Assembly (NCBI GenBank): GCA_964472305.1
Contig: CAYYJR010000006.1
Span: 62,001 to 126,000, forward strand
Direction of reading: 5' to 3'
Origin: CAYYJR01 sp964472305
Lineage (GTDB): Bacteria > Armatimonadota > Hebobacteria > CAIYQO01
Length of the DNA stretch: 64,000 bases
The notes beneath the pieces are model-generated. The model saw nothing but the letters and a program-made list of their open reading frames with translations. It was not told the origin of the DNA and did not search any database. This document shows, in pieces, positions 49,684 through 58,759 of this stretch; position 1 is the stretch's first letter, and each line of letters starts with the position of its first letter. A program made the translations under genes and the position numbers.

Positions 49684-51102
49684 CTATACGTTCTCAACGC
49701 AACATTCCACCCCGCTCATACGGCACCAGCGGGTGAGGGTGGCGACGAGGTGGCCGGGGACGACGGCGAAGTGCTGGGTCAAGCCGCGCGCGACCAACCG
49801 CGGCAGCAGCGTCGTCACCGGCACGTCGGGACGGATCAGCGCATGCGCGAAGCCCTCCAACCGTCGTGCGCCACCCAGCGATCGCCCTTCGAAGACTGTC
49901 ATACGGTAATGGTCGCCGGTGTCGTACAGGCTGATGGCGGTAATCGGGCCGTCCGCCAGGATGAACTCCTGCCATGCACCCTCGCATACGTCGCTGTTGC
50001 GGTATTCCATGTCGGGCACCAATGTCACGTCGTTCCCCGCTGCCAGCCGCGGATCATGCACGCCGGCATGGCCCATCAGCAGCAGGTTTTCGACCGGATC
50101 GAAGGTATAAACCTCGGTATACATGCACGGGCCGCCGGTAGCGCGCATGGCGGCGAACATGCCCAGCGCGATGTTCAGGTCAGCCTCCATGGCGAAGGGC
50201 ACGCCGCGACGAGCGCTCTCCGGCGGACACAGGCACGGGCGTACTCCGACCAGCCGGTGCAGTGTCTCGTCCGTATCCTGTATGGCGGCGGCGCGCAAGT
50301 CGTGCAACACCACCAGGTCGTCCAACGCCAGTGTGTTGCGCGCGGCGAGTCGCAGGCTGGCGCTCGAGACGCCCGCCACCGGGTAACGCGCGGTGAGGTC
50401 GGCGCAGAAGTCGTCGATGCGCACCGCGCTCACCGCCGTGCACGCCTCCGCATACGACGGCGTGTCAATCTCCACCAACTCGACGCCCAGGCGGTCGCGC
50501 AGCCGGTCGGCATAGATGTACGTGCCATGCATGCACTCGCAGCGGCCGGCGATGCGTCCTGCCTTCATGCCGCGGAACGCTGCGCGGATGCGCAGCGCGG
50601 TGAAGAATTCGCGCAGTTGCTCCGCGAGAATCGGATCGTCCGGCGCGCCGGTGACGATCTCCGGACGGCAACCGCGCTGCTGCAGTACCGCGCTGCCTTG
50701 CAGCATGCCTACCGTGCCGCTGAAGCGCAGTAAGTCGTCTACGCTCAATTTAGCCGGCATGCGTCCCTCGGGCAGGAAGTTCCAGAGTAGCACGGGTCTA
50801 TCGCCGGCGCGTGCGAGGATTTCCGCGAGTTGCTGGTCTTCGTTCCACATCATGTGTACCAGCACGATAGCATCCACCCCCGCTGCCGCGAACTTCGCCA
50901 TCGCTCGCGCGGCGTCTTCCGGCGAGCAGATCACCCCCGGCGCCACCACTGCGCCGCAGTGCGCTTCCAGCGTCGCCGTGACGCGCGCGTAATCGCCGCG
51001 CAACAGCGCGCCCAGCGTGTTCGATTCCTTGAACAGCCCCACGTCGGCAAACCACTGCGCCGACAGCGCCGCCAATCCGACCGTTATGTGATCATGCGCC
51101 AT
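49684..51102 (-). CDS. L-fucose/L-arabinose isomerase-like protein
   Basis: 472 residues from ATG 51102 with GGAGG 10 bases upstream. The fold is that of the FucI/AraA sugar isomerase superfamily: the N-terminal Rossmann-like half has ALSAQWFADVG and VLVHMMWNEDQQLAEIL, the middle has LRFSGTVGMLQGSAVLQQRG, and the C-terminal half carries the metal-site-like run MEADLNIALGMFAAM, then YTFDPVENLLLMGHAG and ALIRPDVPVTTLLPRLV. Members interconvert aldoses and ketoses with Mn. This one belongs to the broad family commonly annotated as fucose isomerase-like without proven substrate. The ending CRMSGVECC is Cys-rich. No sugar kinase or aldolase is adjacent, so the pathway is open. Confidence 0.7.
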   Translation of the reverse strand: MAHDHITVGLAALSAQWFADVGLFKESNTLGALLRGDYARVTATLEAHCGAVVAPGVICSPEDAARAMAKFAAAGVDAIVLVHMMWNEDQQLAEILARAGDRPVLLWNFLPEGRMPAKLSVDDLLRFSGTVGMLQGSAVLQQRGCRPEIVTGAPDDPILAEQLREFFTALRIRAAFRGMKAGRIAGRCECMHGTYIYADRLRDRLGVELVEIDTPSYAEACTAVSAVRIDDFCADLTARYPVAGVSSASLRLAARNTLALDDLVVLHDLRAAAIQDTDETLHRLVGVRPCLCPPESARRGVPFAMEADLNIALGMFAAMRATGGPCMYTEVYTFDPVENLLLMGHAGVHDPRLAAGNDVTLVPDMEYRNSDVCEGAWQEFILADGPITAISLYDTGDHYRMTVFEGRSLGGARRLEGFAHALIRPDVPVTTLLPRLVARGLTQHFAVVPGHLVATLTRWCRMSGVECCVENV

Positions 51103-51239
51103 GCAATAGCCTCCGCGTTCGGTGAATAGCGATGGACAAGATATACCGAATTTCGTTCCGAAAAGCCACCGGATATCATACCGCCTTTGCCGCATTCAGG
51201 GAAGCGAGCGCATCGAGCCTGCGACCTATACAGAAGGTG

Positions 51240-52373
51240 CTATTGCAAACGTTTGCTGAACCGCAACGCACTGATGAACAGGATGGCCACGCTCAGCACC
51301 AGCAGCGCGAAGGTTTGCGGCCACAGCAGCGCAAGACCGCTGCCTTTGAGGAAGATGCCGCGGATGATCTCGATGAAGTAGCGCACTGGGTTGAGATAGG
51401 TGAGCAGTTGGATGACGTGCGGCATATTTTCGACGGGGAAGATATAGCCGGAGAGCATAAGCGCGGGCAACAGAAAGAAAACCCCCGTTAGCGACGCCTC
51501 CTGCTGGGTGCGTGAATAGGTGGAGATAAGCGTGCCCAGCCCCAGCGTAGCCAGCATGAACAGGATGCTCAACACGACCAGCAACGGCACGCTGCCAGCA
51601 AGGCGAATGTGGAACCAGAACAGCGCGACCAGCAGCGCAATGAACAGTTCGATGACGCCGATGAGCAGAAACGGCACGGTTTTGCCGATCATCAACTCCA
51701 GCGGCATGACGGGGGTGACGATCAACTGTTCCAGCGTGCCCAATTCCTTCTCTTTTACGATGGCGGTGGAGGTAAGGGTGGTGGTGATGAAGAGCAGAAT
51801 GGTCGCGATAATGCCTGGGATGAGGAAATTCACGCTCTTCAGCTCCGGGTTGTACCACACGCGCACGCGGGCGTCGACAGTGGGCAGACGTGCGGTCAGC
51901 GCCCGCGCCCGGTTCACCTGTTCAAGGCTGATGCCGGTCGCGAATTGCGCGATTATCCCCTGCGCGTAGCCGGAGATCACCCGCGCCGCGTTGGCATCGG
52001 TGCCGTCGTAGAGCGTCTGCACCTGCACGGGCCGTCCGCGGCTGAGGTCGCGGGCGAAGTGCAGTGGAATGGTCAGCACGAATTGCGCCCGGCCCGACTG
52101 CAGCAGCGCATCGATCTGTCGCGGATGGGTCACCGTATAGTCGTAATCGAAATAACCGGAGTGGATGAATCGCTGAACCAGCGCGCGGCTTTCGGCGCTA
52201 TGGTCCTGGTCGTAAACGGCGGTGGCGATGTGGATAATGTCGCTGGTCACCGCATAGCCCAGCAGCACCAGTTGGATCAGCGGTGCGAGAAAGATCAGTC
52301 CAAGCATGCGCCGGTCGCGCCGGGTTTGTAACAGCTCTTTCAGGGTTACGTTCCAGATGCGTCGCCAGTTCAT
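51240..52373 (-). CDS. ABC-2 type permease (second of pair)
   Basis: 377 residues from ATG 52373 (GAGGAT upstream). Drug/lipid exporter permease of the YbhR/YhhJ type: one N-terminal transmembrane helix (about 20-40), a large periplasmic domain (about 45-170), then five helices at about 178-370. The family signature EKELGTLEQLIVTPVMPLELMIGKTVPF is at about 210-235 and FPVENMPHVIQLLTYLNPVRYFIEIIRGIFL near 310-340. Seven bases separate it from the upstream permease gene. Last gene of the six-gene export operon. Confidence 0.9.
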   Translation of the reverse strand: MNWRRIWNVTLKELLQTRRDRRMLGLIFLAPLIQLVLLGYAVTSDIIHIATAVYDQDHSAESRALVQRFIHSGYFDYDYTVTHPRQIDALLQSGRAQFVLTIPLHFARDLSRGRPVQVQTLYDGTDANAARVISGYAQGIIAQFATGISLEQVNRARALTARLPTVDARVRVWYNPELKSVNFLIPGIIATILLFITTTLTSTAIVKEKELGTLEQLIVTPVMPLELMIGKTVPFLLIGVIELFIALLVALFWFHIRLAGSVPLLVVLSILFMLATLGLGTLISTYSRTQQEASLTGVFFLLPALMLSGYIFPVENMPHVIQLLTYLNPVRYFIEIIRGIFLKGSGLALLWPQTFALLVLSVAILFISALRFSKRLQ

Positions 52374-52380
52374 GCTATCC

Positions 52381-53511
52381 TCACAGTGTCTTGCGGAAAC
52401 GCCGCACGCTGGCGGTGATGATGAACAGTGCCATTGCCAGCAGCACCAGCAGGTCACCCCACACCAGCGACAATCCGCCGCCCTTGAGGAAGATGATGCG
52501 CAGGATGCGAATCAGGTGCATAGCCGGCACCAAATGGGCGACCCACTGCAACACCAGCGGCATACTGCTGATGGGAAAGACAAAACCGGACAGGAAGACG
52601 GTGGGCAGTTGCGTGGTCAGTGAGGCCATCGTCTGCGCCCCCTGCTGGGTTGGCGAAATCACCGATATATACAGTCCGATGCCCAGTGCGGTGAGGAGAA
52701 AAATCAGCGAGGACAGAATAACCAGCAACACGCTGCCGCGCAACGGCACGTGAAAGAGGAAGACGCTGGCGACGATCACCAGCAGCACGTCTCCGAGGGC
52801 GATGAGCACATATGGCGTCAGTTTGCCCAGCATCAATTCGAGGGGCATCACCGGGGAAGCATCCAGCGTCTCGATGGTACCGCGCTCGTGCTCGCGCGCC
52901 ACCGTCACCGAGGTCAGCAGCGAGGACAGCGAGGCGAGGATAATGGCAATGAGACCGGGCACCAGGAAGTAGATGCTTTTCAGCTCCGGGTTGTACCAGA
53001 AGCGCGGTCGATTGTCCACCGGTGTCGCACTTCTGCCGGTGATGCCCAGGCGCTGCAGCGCGGCCAGCGTTACCTCACCACTGAATTGCGCCACAATCTG
53101 GGTGGCGTAATTGAGCGCGGTGGTGGCGACAGTGGAGTCGGAACCGTCTATGAGGAGTTGCACCTGTGCCGTGCGACCCGCCGCCAGGTTGGCGGCGAAG
53201 CGGGTTGGAATGACCAGCCCCACCTTCACCCGTCCTTCGGCAATGTCCAACTCCAGCGTGTTATAGCTGTCCGGATAAGTGGCAACGTCGAAGTATTCGT
53301 TACCGGAAAAGGCGATGATCAACCGGCGTGAGGTAGGGGTGCGGTCCTGGTCATAGACCGCCAGTCTGACATGCTTGACGTCGAGATTGAAAGCATAACC
53401 GTAGAGCACCAGTGTGACGGCGGGCAGTCCCAGCACGACTCCGATAAGCCGCGCATCGCGTGCGATCTGCTTGAACTCCTTCCACAGAATCAGCCAGGTG
53501 CGCCACCACAT
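52381..53511 (-). CDS. ABC-2 type permease (first of pair)
   Basis: 376 residues. Same architecture as its neighbour: N-terminal helix (about 24-42), a periplasmic domain (about 45-175) and five C-terminal helices, with REHERGTIETLDASPVMPLELMLGKLTPY at about 211-239 and FPISSMPLVLQWVAHLVPAMHLIRILRIIFL near 306-336. The two permeases resemble E. coli YbhS and YbhR and probably form a heterodimer. The ATG follows the stop of the ATPase gene by three bases. Confidence 0.9.
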   Translation of the reverse strand: MWWRTWLILWKEFKQIARDARLIGVVLGLPAVTLVLYGYAFNLDVKHVRLAVYDQDRTPTSRRLIIAFSGNEYFDVATYPDSYNTLELDIAEGRVKVGLVIPTRFAANLAAGRTAQVQLLIDGSDSTVATTALNYATQIVAQFSGEVTLAALQRLGITGRSATPVDNRPRFWYNPELKSIYFLVPGLIAIILASLSSLLTSVTVAREHERGTIETLDASPVMPLELMLGKLTPYVLIALGDVLLVIVASVFLFHVPLRGSVLLVILSSLIFLLTALGIGLYISVISPTQQGAQTMASLTTQLPTVFLSGFVFPISSMPLVLQWVAHLVPAMHLIRILRIIFLKGGGLSLVWGDLLVLLAMALFIITASVRRFRKTL

Positions 53512-53514
53512 CGC

Positions 53515-54465
53515 TTACCGCTCCTCTGCCTGTTGTGCTTCTGCCTGTTCGATGAGTGCGATGAACACGTCTTCCAGCGACGGCGCAATTTGCGTTACCG
53601 TGCAGTCGCTGATCCCTGCCCGCGCCAGCATGTCGCAGATGTCATCGATAGCCGCTGCCTCCTCCACGCGGATATGCAGCGTCTGGCCGAAGATGGTCAC
53701 GTCGTGCGCCGGCGGGTAGTGTTCCAGCGCCTCAAGTGCGCGCATCAGCGAGCGAGTGGCGATTTCCAGCAAGATGCCGCTGTGATATTGCTGCTTCAGT
53801 TCCGCCGGGCTGCCCGACGCGATCAACCGACCGCCGTAAATCATGCCCAGGCGGTCGCAGTGCTCGGCGTCATCCATGAAGTGGGTGGTCACGAAGATTG
53901 TCATCCCCTGGTCGGATACCGTGTAGATCAATTCCCAGAACTCGCGGCGCGAGATGGGATCCACCCCCGCCGTCGGTTCATCGAGAAAGAGAATCTTCGG
54001 GCGATGGATCATCGCCGTTCCCAATGCCAGTCGCTGCTTGAACCCGGTGGATAGTTCGCTGGTCAGGCTGAATGCGCGCGACGACAGCCCGGCAAGCCGC
54101 AGTATCCACTCCCGCCGCTCATCCATCTGCGCGACCGGCACCCCGTAGATGCCCCCGAAGAAGTTGATATTTTCCACCACCGTCAGATCTTCATATAGCG
54201 AGAAGCGCTGGCTCATATAGCCGATATTTGCCTTGATGGCTTCCGGCTGTGTCATGACGTCGTAGCCGGCCACCTTGCCGACGCCGGCGGTGGGCAGCAG
54301 GATGCCGCACAGGATGCGGATGGTAGTCGATTTGCCTGCGCCGTTGGGACCGAGGAAGCCGAAAATCTCGCCCGTCGGCACGGTGAAAGAGACATGATCC
54401 ACCGCGGTGAAGGCGCCAAAGCGCTTCACGAGCTCGTGCACCACCACCGCCGGCGCGTCCGTCAT
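53515..54465 (-). CDS. ABC transporter ATP-binding protein (second ATPase)
   Basis: 316 residues from ATG 54465, which overlaps the stop of the first ATPase gene (ATGA). Cytoplasmic ATPase of an ABC-2 exporter: Walker A GPNGAGKST (about 40-48), Q-loop GYMSQRFSLYEDLTV (about 84-98), signature LSTGFKQRL with the preceding LTSE (about 133-145), Walker B ILFLDEPTAGVDP (about 155-167) and the switch His in VTTHFMDDAEHC (about 190-201). The signature reads LSTGFKQR rather than LSGGxxQR. It resembles the C-terminal half of E. coli YbhF. Confidence 0.94.
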   Translation of the reverse strand: MTDAPAVVVHELVKRFGAFTAVDHVSFTVPTGEIFGFLGPNGAGKSTTIRILCGILLPTAGVGKVAGYDVMTQPEAIKANIGYMSQRFSLYEDLTVVENINFFGGIYGVPVAQMDERREWILRLAGLSSRAFSLTSELSTGFKQRLALGTAMIHRPKILFLDEPTAGVDPISRREFWELIYTVSDQGMTIFVTTHFMDDAEHCDRLGMIYGGRLIASGSPAELKQQYHSGILLEIATRSLMRALEALEHYPPAHDVTIFGQTLHIRVEEAAAIDDICDMLARAGISDCTVTQIAPSLEDVFIALIEQAEAQQAEER

Positions 54466-55382
54466 GGATGACCTCCGCCCAGCAGTGAAATGAACACATC
54501 CTCCAATCCCGGTTGTTGTTGCTGTACCTCGCTGACCGCGATGCCTTGCGTGGTCAGCGCCTGGCGGATAATCGGCCCGTCGCGTTCCGCATCGGTCACC
54601 CACACGTGCAGTCGGTCGCCGAATATGTTTACCGCCTTCACGCCGGATAATGCGGTGAGAATGATTTGTGCCTTGCGTTGTGGCGTGGCACGCAGTGACA
54701 GTAGATCGCCTTGCATCCTCGCACGCAGTGCCTCCGGGGTGTCGGTGACGATCACCTGCCCCCGGTCGATCAGCGCGACGCGATTACAACGCTCCGCTTC
54801 GTCCATATAGGGTGTGCTCACCAGGATAGTGACACCCTGGCGCAGCAGATCGTAGAGAATGAGCCAGAAATCACGCCGCGAGACAGGATCCACCCCCGCC
54901 GTCGGCTCGTCGAGGAAGAGCACGCCGGGGGTATGCATCAGCGTGCAAGCCAGCATCAGCTTTTGTCGCATGCCGCCGGACAAGTCACCTGCCAGCCGCT
55001 TGACGAACGGCTCCAGCCGGCTGAACGCCAGCAACTCTCGCTCGCGCGCGAGACGCACATCACGCGGCACGTGATAGATGCCGGCGTAAAAATACAGGTT
55101 CTCGCTCACCGTCAAGTCGGCATATACGCTGAAGCGCTGCGGCATGTAGCCAATGTGCGCTTTCATCTGTTCGGTCTGCCGGATCACATCGTAGCCGGCC
55201 ACCCGTGCCTCGCCGCCGTCAGGAACCAGCATCCCGGTGAGCAGACGCATGGCGGTGGTCTTGCCGGCGCCGTCCGGACCGACCAGTCCGAAGATTTCAC
55301 CCGTTGTTACCGCCAGCGACAATCCATCGACGGCCGTCAGCGCGCCGAACTGCTTGCGCAGTTCGCGTGCATCGATGGCCAA
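54462..55382 (-). CDS. ABC transporter ATP-binding protein (first ATPase)
   Basis: 306 residues from TTG 55382. No ATG or GTG lies in frame between the end of the HlyD-type gene and this point; GAGG stands 25 bases before the TTG and 8 bases before an in-frame ATA, so the true start is uncertain. Walker A GPDGAGKTT (about 36-44), Q-loop GYMPQRFSVY (about 78-87), canonical signature LSGGMRQKL (about 133-141), Walker B GVLFLDEPTAGVDP (about 150-163) and a switch position with Tyr (VSTPYMDEAE) instead of His. It resembles the N-terminal half of E. coli YbhF, so the pair looks like a split YbhF. Confidence 0.9.
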   Translation of the reverse strand: MAIDARELRKQFGALTAVDGLSLAVTTGEIFGLVGPDGAGKTTAMRLLTGMLVPDGGEARVAGYDVIRQTEQMKAHIGYMPQRFSVYADLTVSENLYFYAGIYHVPRDVRLARERELLAFSRLEPFVKRLAGDLSGGMRQKLMLACTLMHTPGVLFLDEPTAGVDPVSRRDFWLILYDLLRQGVTILVSTPYMDEAERCNRVALIDRGQVIVTDTPEALRARMQGDLLSLRATPQRKAQIILTALSGVKAVNIFGDRLHVWVTDAERDGPIIRQALTTQGIAVSEVQQQQPGLEDVFISLLGGGHP

Positions 55383-55410
55383 GTCGCCGGAAGTGTCTAT
55401 CGTTGTTACC

Positions 55411-56910
55411 TCACTTGACGAAAATCACCGCGTCGCCCGGCATGCCGGGTTTTAAATCCTGATGGGGATTGTCCACCGTGATTTTCACCCCGAACACCAG
55501 CTTCACGCGTTCATCCTTTGTCTGCACGTTCTTCGGGGTGAATTCCGGTTGTTCGCTGATATTGGTCACCGTGCCGTCGTAGCTGCGCGTCGGATAGGCG
55601 TCGGTAGTGACGACGGCATGCTGGCCGAGTTTTACCAGTCCGAGTTGCGGCTCCGGCACGTAAACACGCAGCCATACGGTACGCAACTCGGCAAGGCGTA
55701 CGATGGGCATTCCCGCGGTGGCGACGTCGCCGGGCTCGGTGGCGCGCAATGTCACGCGCGCGTCGGTAGGGGCGAAAATTTTTGTCTGTCGCAGATTCGC
55801 CTGCGCGGTTTGCAGGTTGCCGCTCGCTTGTTCTTCGCGTCCTCGCGCCGCGGCGACAGTCTCCGGACGCGCGCCGGCCAGCGCCAGCTCCAGCGCCGCA
55901 CGCGCCGCGCCGGCCTGTCCCACCGCCTGCTCCACCCGCGCATTCGCGACCTGAATCTCCTGCGGGCGCGCACCGGCAATCGCTTCGTTCAGTCGCTGTT
56001 GCGCCGCCGTCACCTGCGCGCGCGCTTGCGCGATCTCCTGCGGACGCGCGCCCGCCTCCGCGGCCAGCAGTTGCTGGCGAACGGCCTCCGCCGCCGCTGC
56101 CGCTTCCTGAATTTCTTGTGGCCGCGCTCCTGCCTGCGCCTCGCTCAGCCGTTGTTGCGCCACTGTCACCTGCGCCTGCGCCACATCGCGTTGCGTGCGC
56201 GCCAGATCACGCTGCTGACCGGAGATAGCCCCGTTGGCATAGAGGAATTCCGTCCGCTGCAGATCAGCTTGCGCATTGGCGAGTGTTGCCTGCGCCTGGG
56301 CCAGCGCCGCCTGCAATTGCGCGACTTCTTCCGTGCGCGCGCCCGCTTGCACCAGGCTCAAGCGCGCCTGCGCCTGCTGATAGTTCGCGCGTAACTGGGC
56401 AATGAGTTCAGTGCGCTGTCCGGCTTCCACCAGGGAGAGCTGCGCACGCGCCTGTTCCAATGCTGCCCGCAACTGGGCGATCTCCTCTGTGCGCGTGCCC
56501 GCGATGATCAGGTTTCGCTGCGCCTCCGCCTGGCGCACGACTCCCAGTGCTGATTCGTATTGTGCGCGGGCTTGCGCGATCTCTTGCGGGCGCGCGCCCG
56601 TCTGGACGGCGGCTCGCTCTTCACGCGCGGCGATGACCCCGCCTCGCGCCGCCGTCACCTGTCCCTGTTGTTCGCCATGGTCCAATACGGCGATAAGCTG
56701 ACCGCGGTACACGCGCTGGCCTTCGCTGACCAGCAGTTGCAGTATGCGCCCCGGCACCTTCGAACTGACATCGACTTCCGTTGCCTCGATGATGCCGTTA
56801 CCGTTCAACGAGGTTATCGGACCGGGTGGACGACTGGCGAGGATGCGCCAGACGATAATGGCGGCGATGATTAACACGACCAGTACAAGCACGAGTCGGC
56901 GTCGTCTCAT
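55411..56910 (-). CDS. HlyD/YbhG-type membrane fusion protein with extended repeat coiled coil
   Basis: 499 residues, larger than E. coli YbhG (about 330). N-terminal membrane anchor about 5-24; barrel-sandwich/lipoyl halves at about 40-80 and 380-410 (GNGIIEATEVDVSSKVPGRI; IFAPTDARVTL); beta-barrel to the C-terminus. Between them lies a very long alpha-helical hairpin built of eight copies of a unit beginning G-A/T-R-P/T-x-E-I-A-Q, about 30-35 residues apart, with the hairpin tip near YANGAISGQQRD (about 225). It bridges the inner-membrane ABC exporter to the TolC channel. ATGA overlap with the tolC-like gene upstream. Confidence 0.92.
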   Translation of the reverse strand: MRRRRLVLVLVVLIIAAIIVWRILASRPPGPITSLNGNGIIEATEVDVSSKVPGRILQLLVSEGQRVYRGQLIAVLDHGEQQGQVTAARGGVIAAREERAAVQTGARPQEIAQARAQYESALGVVRQAEAQRNLIIAGTRTEEIAQLRAALEQARAQLSLVEAGQRTELIAQLRANYQQAQARLSLVQAGARTEEVAQLQAALAQAQATLANAQADLQRTEFLYANGAISGQQRDLARTQRDVAQAQVTVAQQRLSEAQAGARPQEIQEAAAAAEAVRQQLLAAEAGARPQEIAQARAQVTAAQQRLNEAIAGARPQEIQVANARVEQAVGQAGAARAALELALAGARPETVAAARGREEQASGNLQTAQANLRQTKIFAPTDARVTLRATEPGDVATAGMPIVRLAELRTVWLRVYVPEPQLGLVKLGQHAVVTTDAYPTRSYDGTVTNISEQPEFTPKNVQTKDERVKLVFGVKITVDNPHQDLKPGMPGDAVIFVK

Positions 56911-58250
56911 GGCGTCGCCTCCGTGGTCGGCGCTCCGAGCGCAAAATCGAACTCCGCCCGCGTGATGAGCAGATTGGCTTGTGCCGTCACCAGTCCCTGG
57001 CGCGCGCGCGTCAGCGTTGCCTGCGCATCGGCGATTTCCGCTGCCGTGCTAACGCCACCCTGGTAGCGCACCACGGCGATGCGCATCGTTTCCTGCGCCA
57101 ACTCCACCTGCGCGTTCGCCACCTCCAGCGCCGCGTCGGCAGCCTGCATACGCGCATAGGCGTCGCGCACTTCCGCGGTGACAGCGGTTAGCAGCGCCCG
57201 CCGCGCAGCCAGCACCTGCGTCCGCTGTGCCTCGGTTTGCCGCGTGCGAGCTTTCGTCAATCCGGCATCCAGCAATGGCAGTGCGGCCTGCAGCATCAAC
57301 GTCCACCCGCTGGTCTGCACCGGCGTGTCGGGTGAGGTGAGTTGATAGTTGAGCGCGATACCCAGCGTCGGGATACGGGCGCGTCGGGCGGCGGTGATCG
57401 CCTCGGTGGCGGCGCTGAGTTGAAAATCGAATGCGCGCAACTCGGGGCGCCGGATATATGCCTGCTCCAGTGCCTCCTCCACCGGGGGCAGCGTAATAGC
57501 GGGGAGCAGCGTTTCCACTGCGGTGTAGTTACCGTCGGTGAGACCCATCGCTTGTAACAGTGCATCGCGCGCCACCTGCTGGTCCACTCCTGCGTTGATC
57601 ACCTGCTGGCGGGCGGTGTCGACGTCCACCTGTGCGCGTAACACGTCAAAGCGGGGCGCGGTCTCCGCCTGGAATCGTACGATGGCGTTGCGAAGGTGAG
57701 TGTTGGCGGTCTCCAGCGATTGCTGGGCGACACCGCAACCGCGTTGGGCTGCGACCAGCAGTTGAAATGCGCGCGTTGTTTGAAACACCACCTGCTGGCG
57801 CGTGCGTACGCCGGTCGCTTCCGTCGCACGCGCCAGGTTGCTGGCTTGCCGCACCAACGCATGCAATCGTCCGCCGGTGAACAGCGTTTGTTGTGCAGAG
57901 AGGGTGGTGAGTAACGATGTACGGCTTCCCAACGTGACGGACGGCAGCGGCGGCGCGAGTGGAATCTCCGGCAGCGTGCTTACCACGCTATAGCGGGCGT
58001 TAGCATTCACCTGAACGCCCAGCCCGGCGCGCGCCTCCTCGGTGCGTGCGCGAGCCTCTGCAAGCTGACCGCTTGCGGTTTGTAGCGCCGGATGATGTGC
58101 CAGCGCTGTCTCGATAGCCTGCGCCAGTGTCAGTGGTTGGGTTTGTTGCGCCGCCACCGGCCAGCCGAACCACACTACCGCCGCCAGCATCCACGCGAAG
58201 CGTCTCCATCGTCCACCTGCCCGCAACATCCCACCCATCGGAGATTGCAT
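56907..58250 (-). CDS. TolC family outer membrane efflux protein
   Basis: 447 residues. Signal peptide about 1-34 (ends WPVAAQQ); starts at 58250 or at internal Met 5 or 8 are all possible. Two outer-membrane-efflux (OEP) halves: about 40-230 (LTLAQAIETALAHHPALQTASGQLAEARARTEEAR) and about 245-440 (LEQAYIRRPELRAFDFQLSAATEAITAARRARIPTLGIALNY). The helical repeats are characteristic. First gene of the export operon tolC-like, hlyD-like, two ATPases, two permeases. The leader region upstream holds a TATAAT (58444-58439). Confidence 0.92.
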   Translation of the reverse strand: MQSPMGGMLRAGGRWRRFAWMLAAVVWFGWPVAAQQTQPLTLAQAIETALAHHPALQTASGQLAEARARTEEARAGLGVQVNANARYSVVSTLPEIPLAPPLPSVTLGSRTSLLTTLSAQQTLFTGGRLHALVRQASNLARATEATGVRTRQQVVFQTTRAFQLLVAAQRGCGVAQQSLETANTHLRNAIVRFQAETAPRFDVLRAQVDVDTARQQVINAGVDQQVARDALLQAMGLTDGNYTAVETLLPAITLPPVEEALEQAYIRRPELRAFDFQLSAATEAITAARRARIPTLGIALNYQLTSPDTPVQTSGWTLMLQAALPLLDAGLTKARTRQTEAQRTQVLAARRALLTAVTAEVRDAYARMQAADAALEVANAQVELAQETMRIAVVRYQGGVSTAAEIADAQATLTRARQGLVTAQANLLITRAEFDFALGAPTTEATP

Positions 58251-58555
58251 GCCTGCATAGATATCCGTTTCAGCCAGCGGGAGAACGTCACGTTTGCCAT
58301 GTTTCCGGACCGTTGTCTCCTTTGCGACTACAGCGGGGGTTTCATTGGTGCCTGCGGAACGCCCTGATATAGCAAACGCATGATTGTATTGCCGGGAGGC
58401 GTGTGTAATAATGGATGGGCAGGGATTCCCTGGAGGTCATTATACGCAGTTCGCCCCCGGTATCGTGCGTTAGGTACGAAGGAGAGGGAACGTTCAAATG
58501 GCATGTACCGGGTCACGATGTGGCACAAACGATGTCGTTGACGCGGTAACGCGTG
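58251..58555. other. Upstream region of the export operon
   Basis: About 305 bases between the ferredoxin 3' end and the tolC-like gene. It has a minus-strand TATAAT at 58444-58439 without a clear -35, which would give a leader of about 180 bases. No gene, RNA or strong terminator was recognised. Confidence 0.4.
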
Positions 58556-58759
58556 CTATTCCTGCTCGGAGGGCGTCTCGCTGATGCAGTGCAACGGACA
58601 CACCCACGCGCACAATCCGCAACGGGTGCAGGCGTTGGAATCGACCTGGCAGTGCGCGCCGGTTTGCGCGATAGCGCCGACGGGACAGGTGAGACGGCAT
58701 TGGGTGCAACCGACGCACAGATCGGCATCGATGAGGGCGGGAGCATGCAGCGTGGTCAT
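58556..58759 (-). CDS. 2[4Fe-4S] ferredoxin
   Basis: 67 residues from ATG 58759. Two complete cluster motifs: C-V-G-C-T-Q-C-R-L-T-C-P (about 15-26) and C-T-R-C-G-L-C-A-W-V-C-P (about 43-54). A small soluble electron carrier of clostridial-type fold. Its ATG overlaps the stop of the FAD oxidoreductase (ATGA), so both are made in step; the ferredoxin is the likely electron partner. An in-frame start 14 codons earlier is possible but lies within the oxidoreductase gene and would add non-family sequence. Confidence 0.93.
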   Translation of the reverse strand: MTTLHAPALIDADLCVGCTQCRLTCPVGAIAQTGAHCQVDSNACTRCGLCAWVCPLHCISETPSEQE

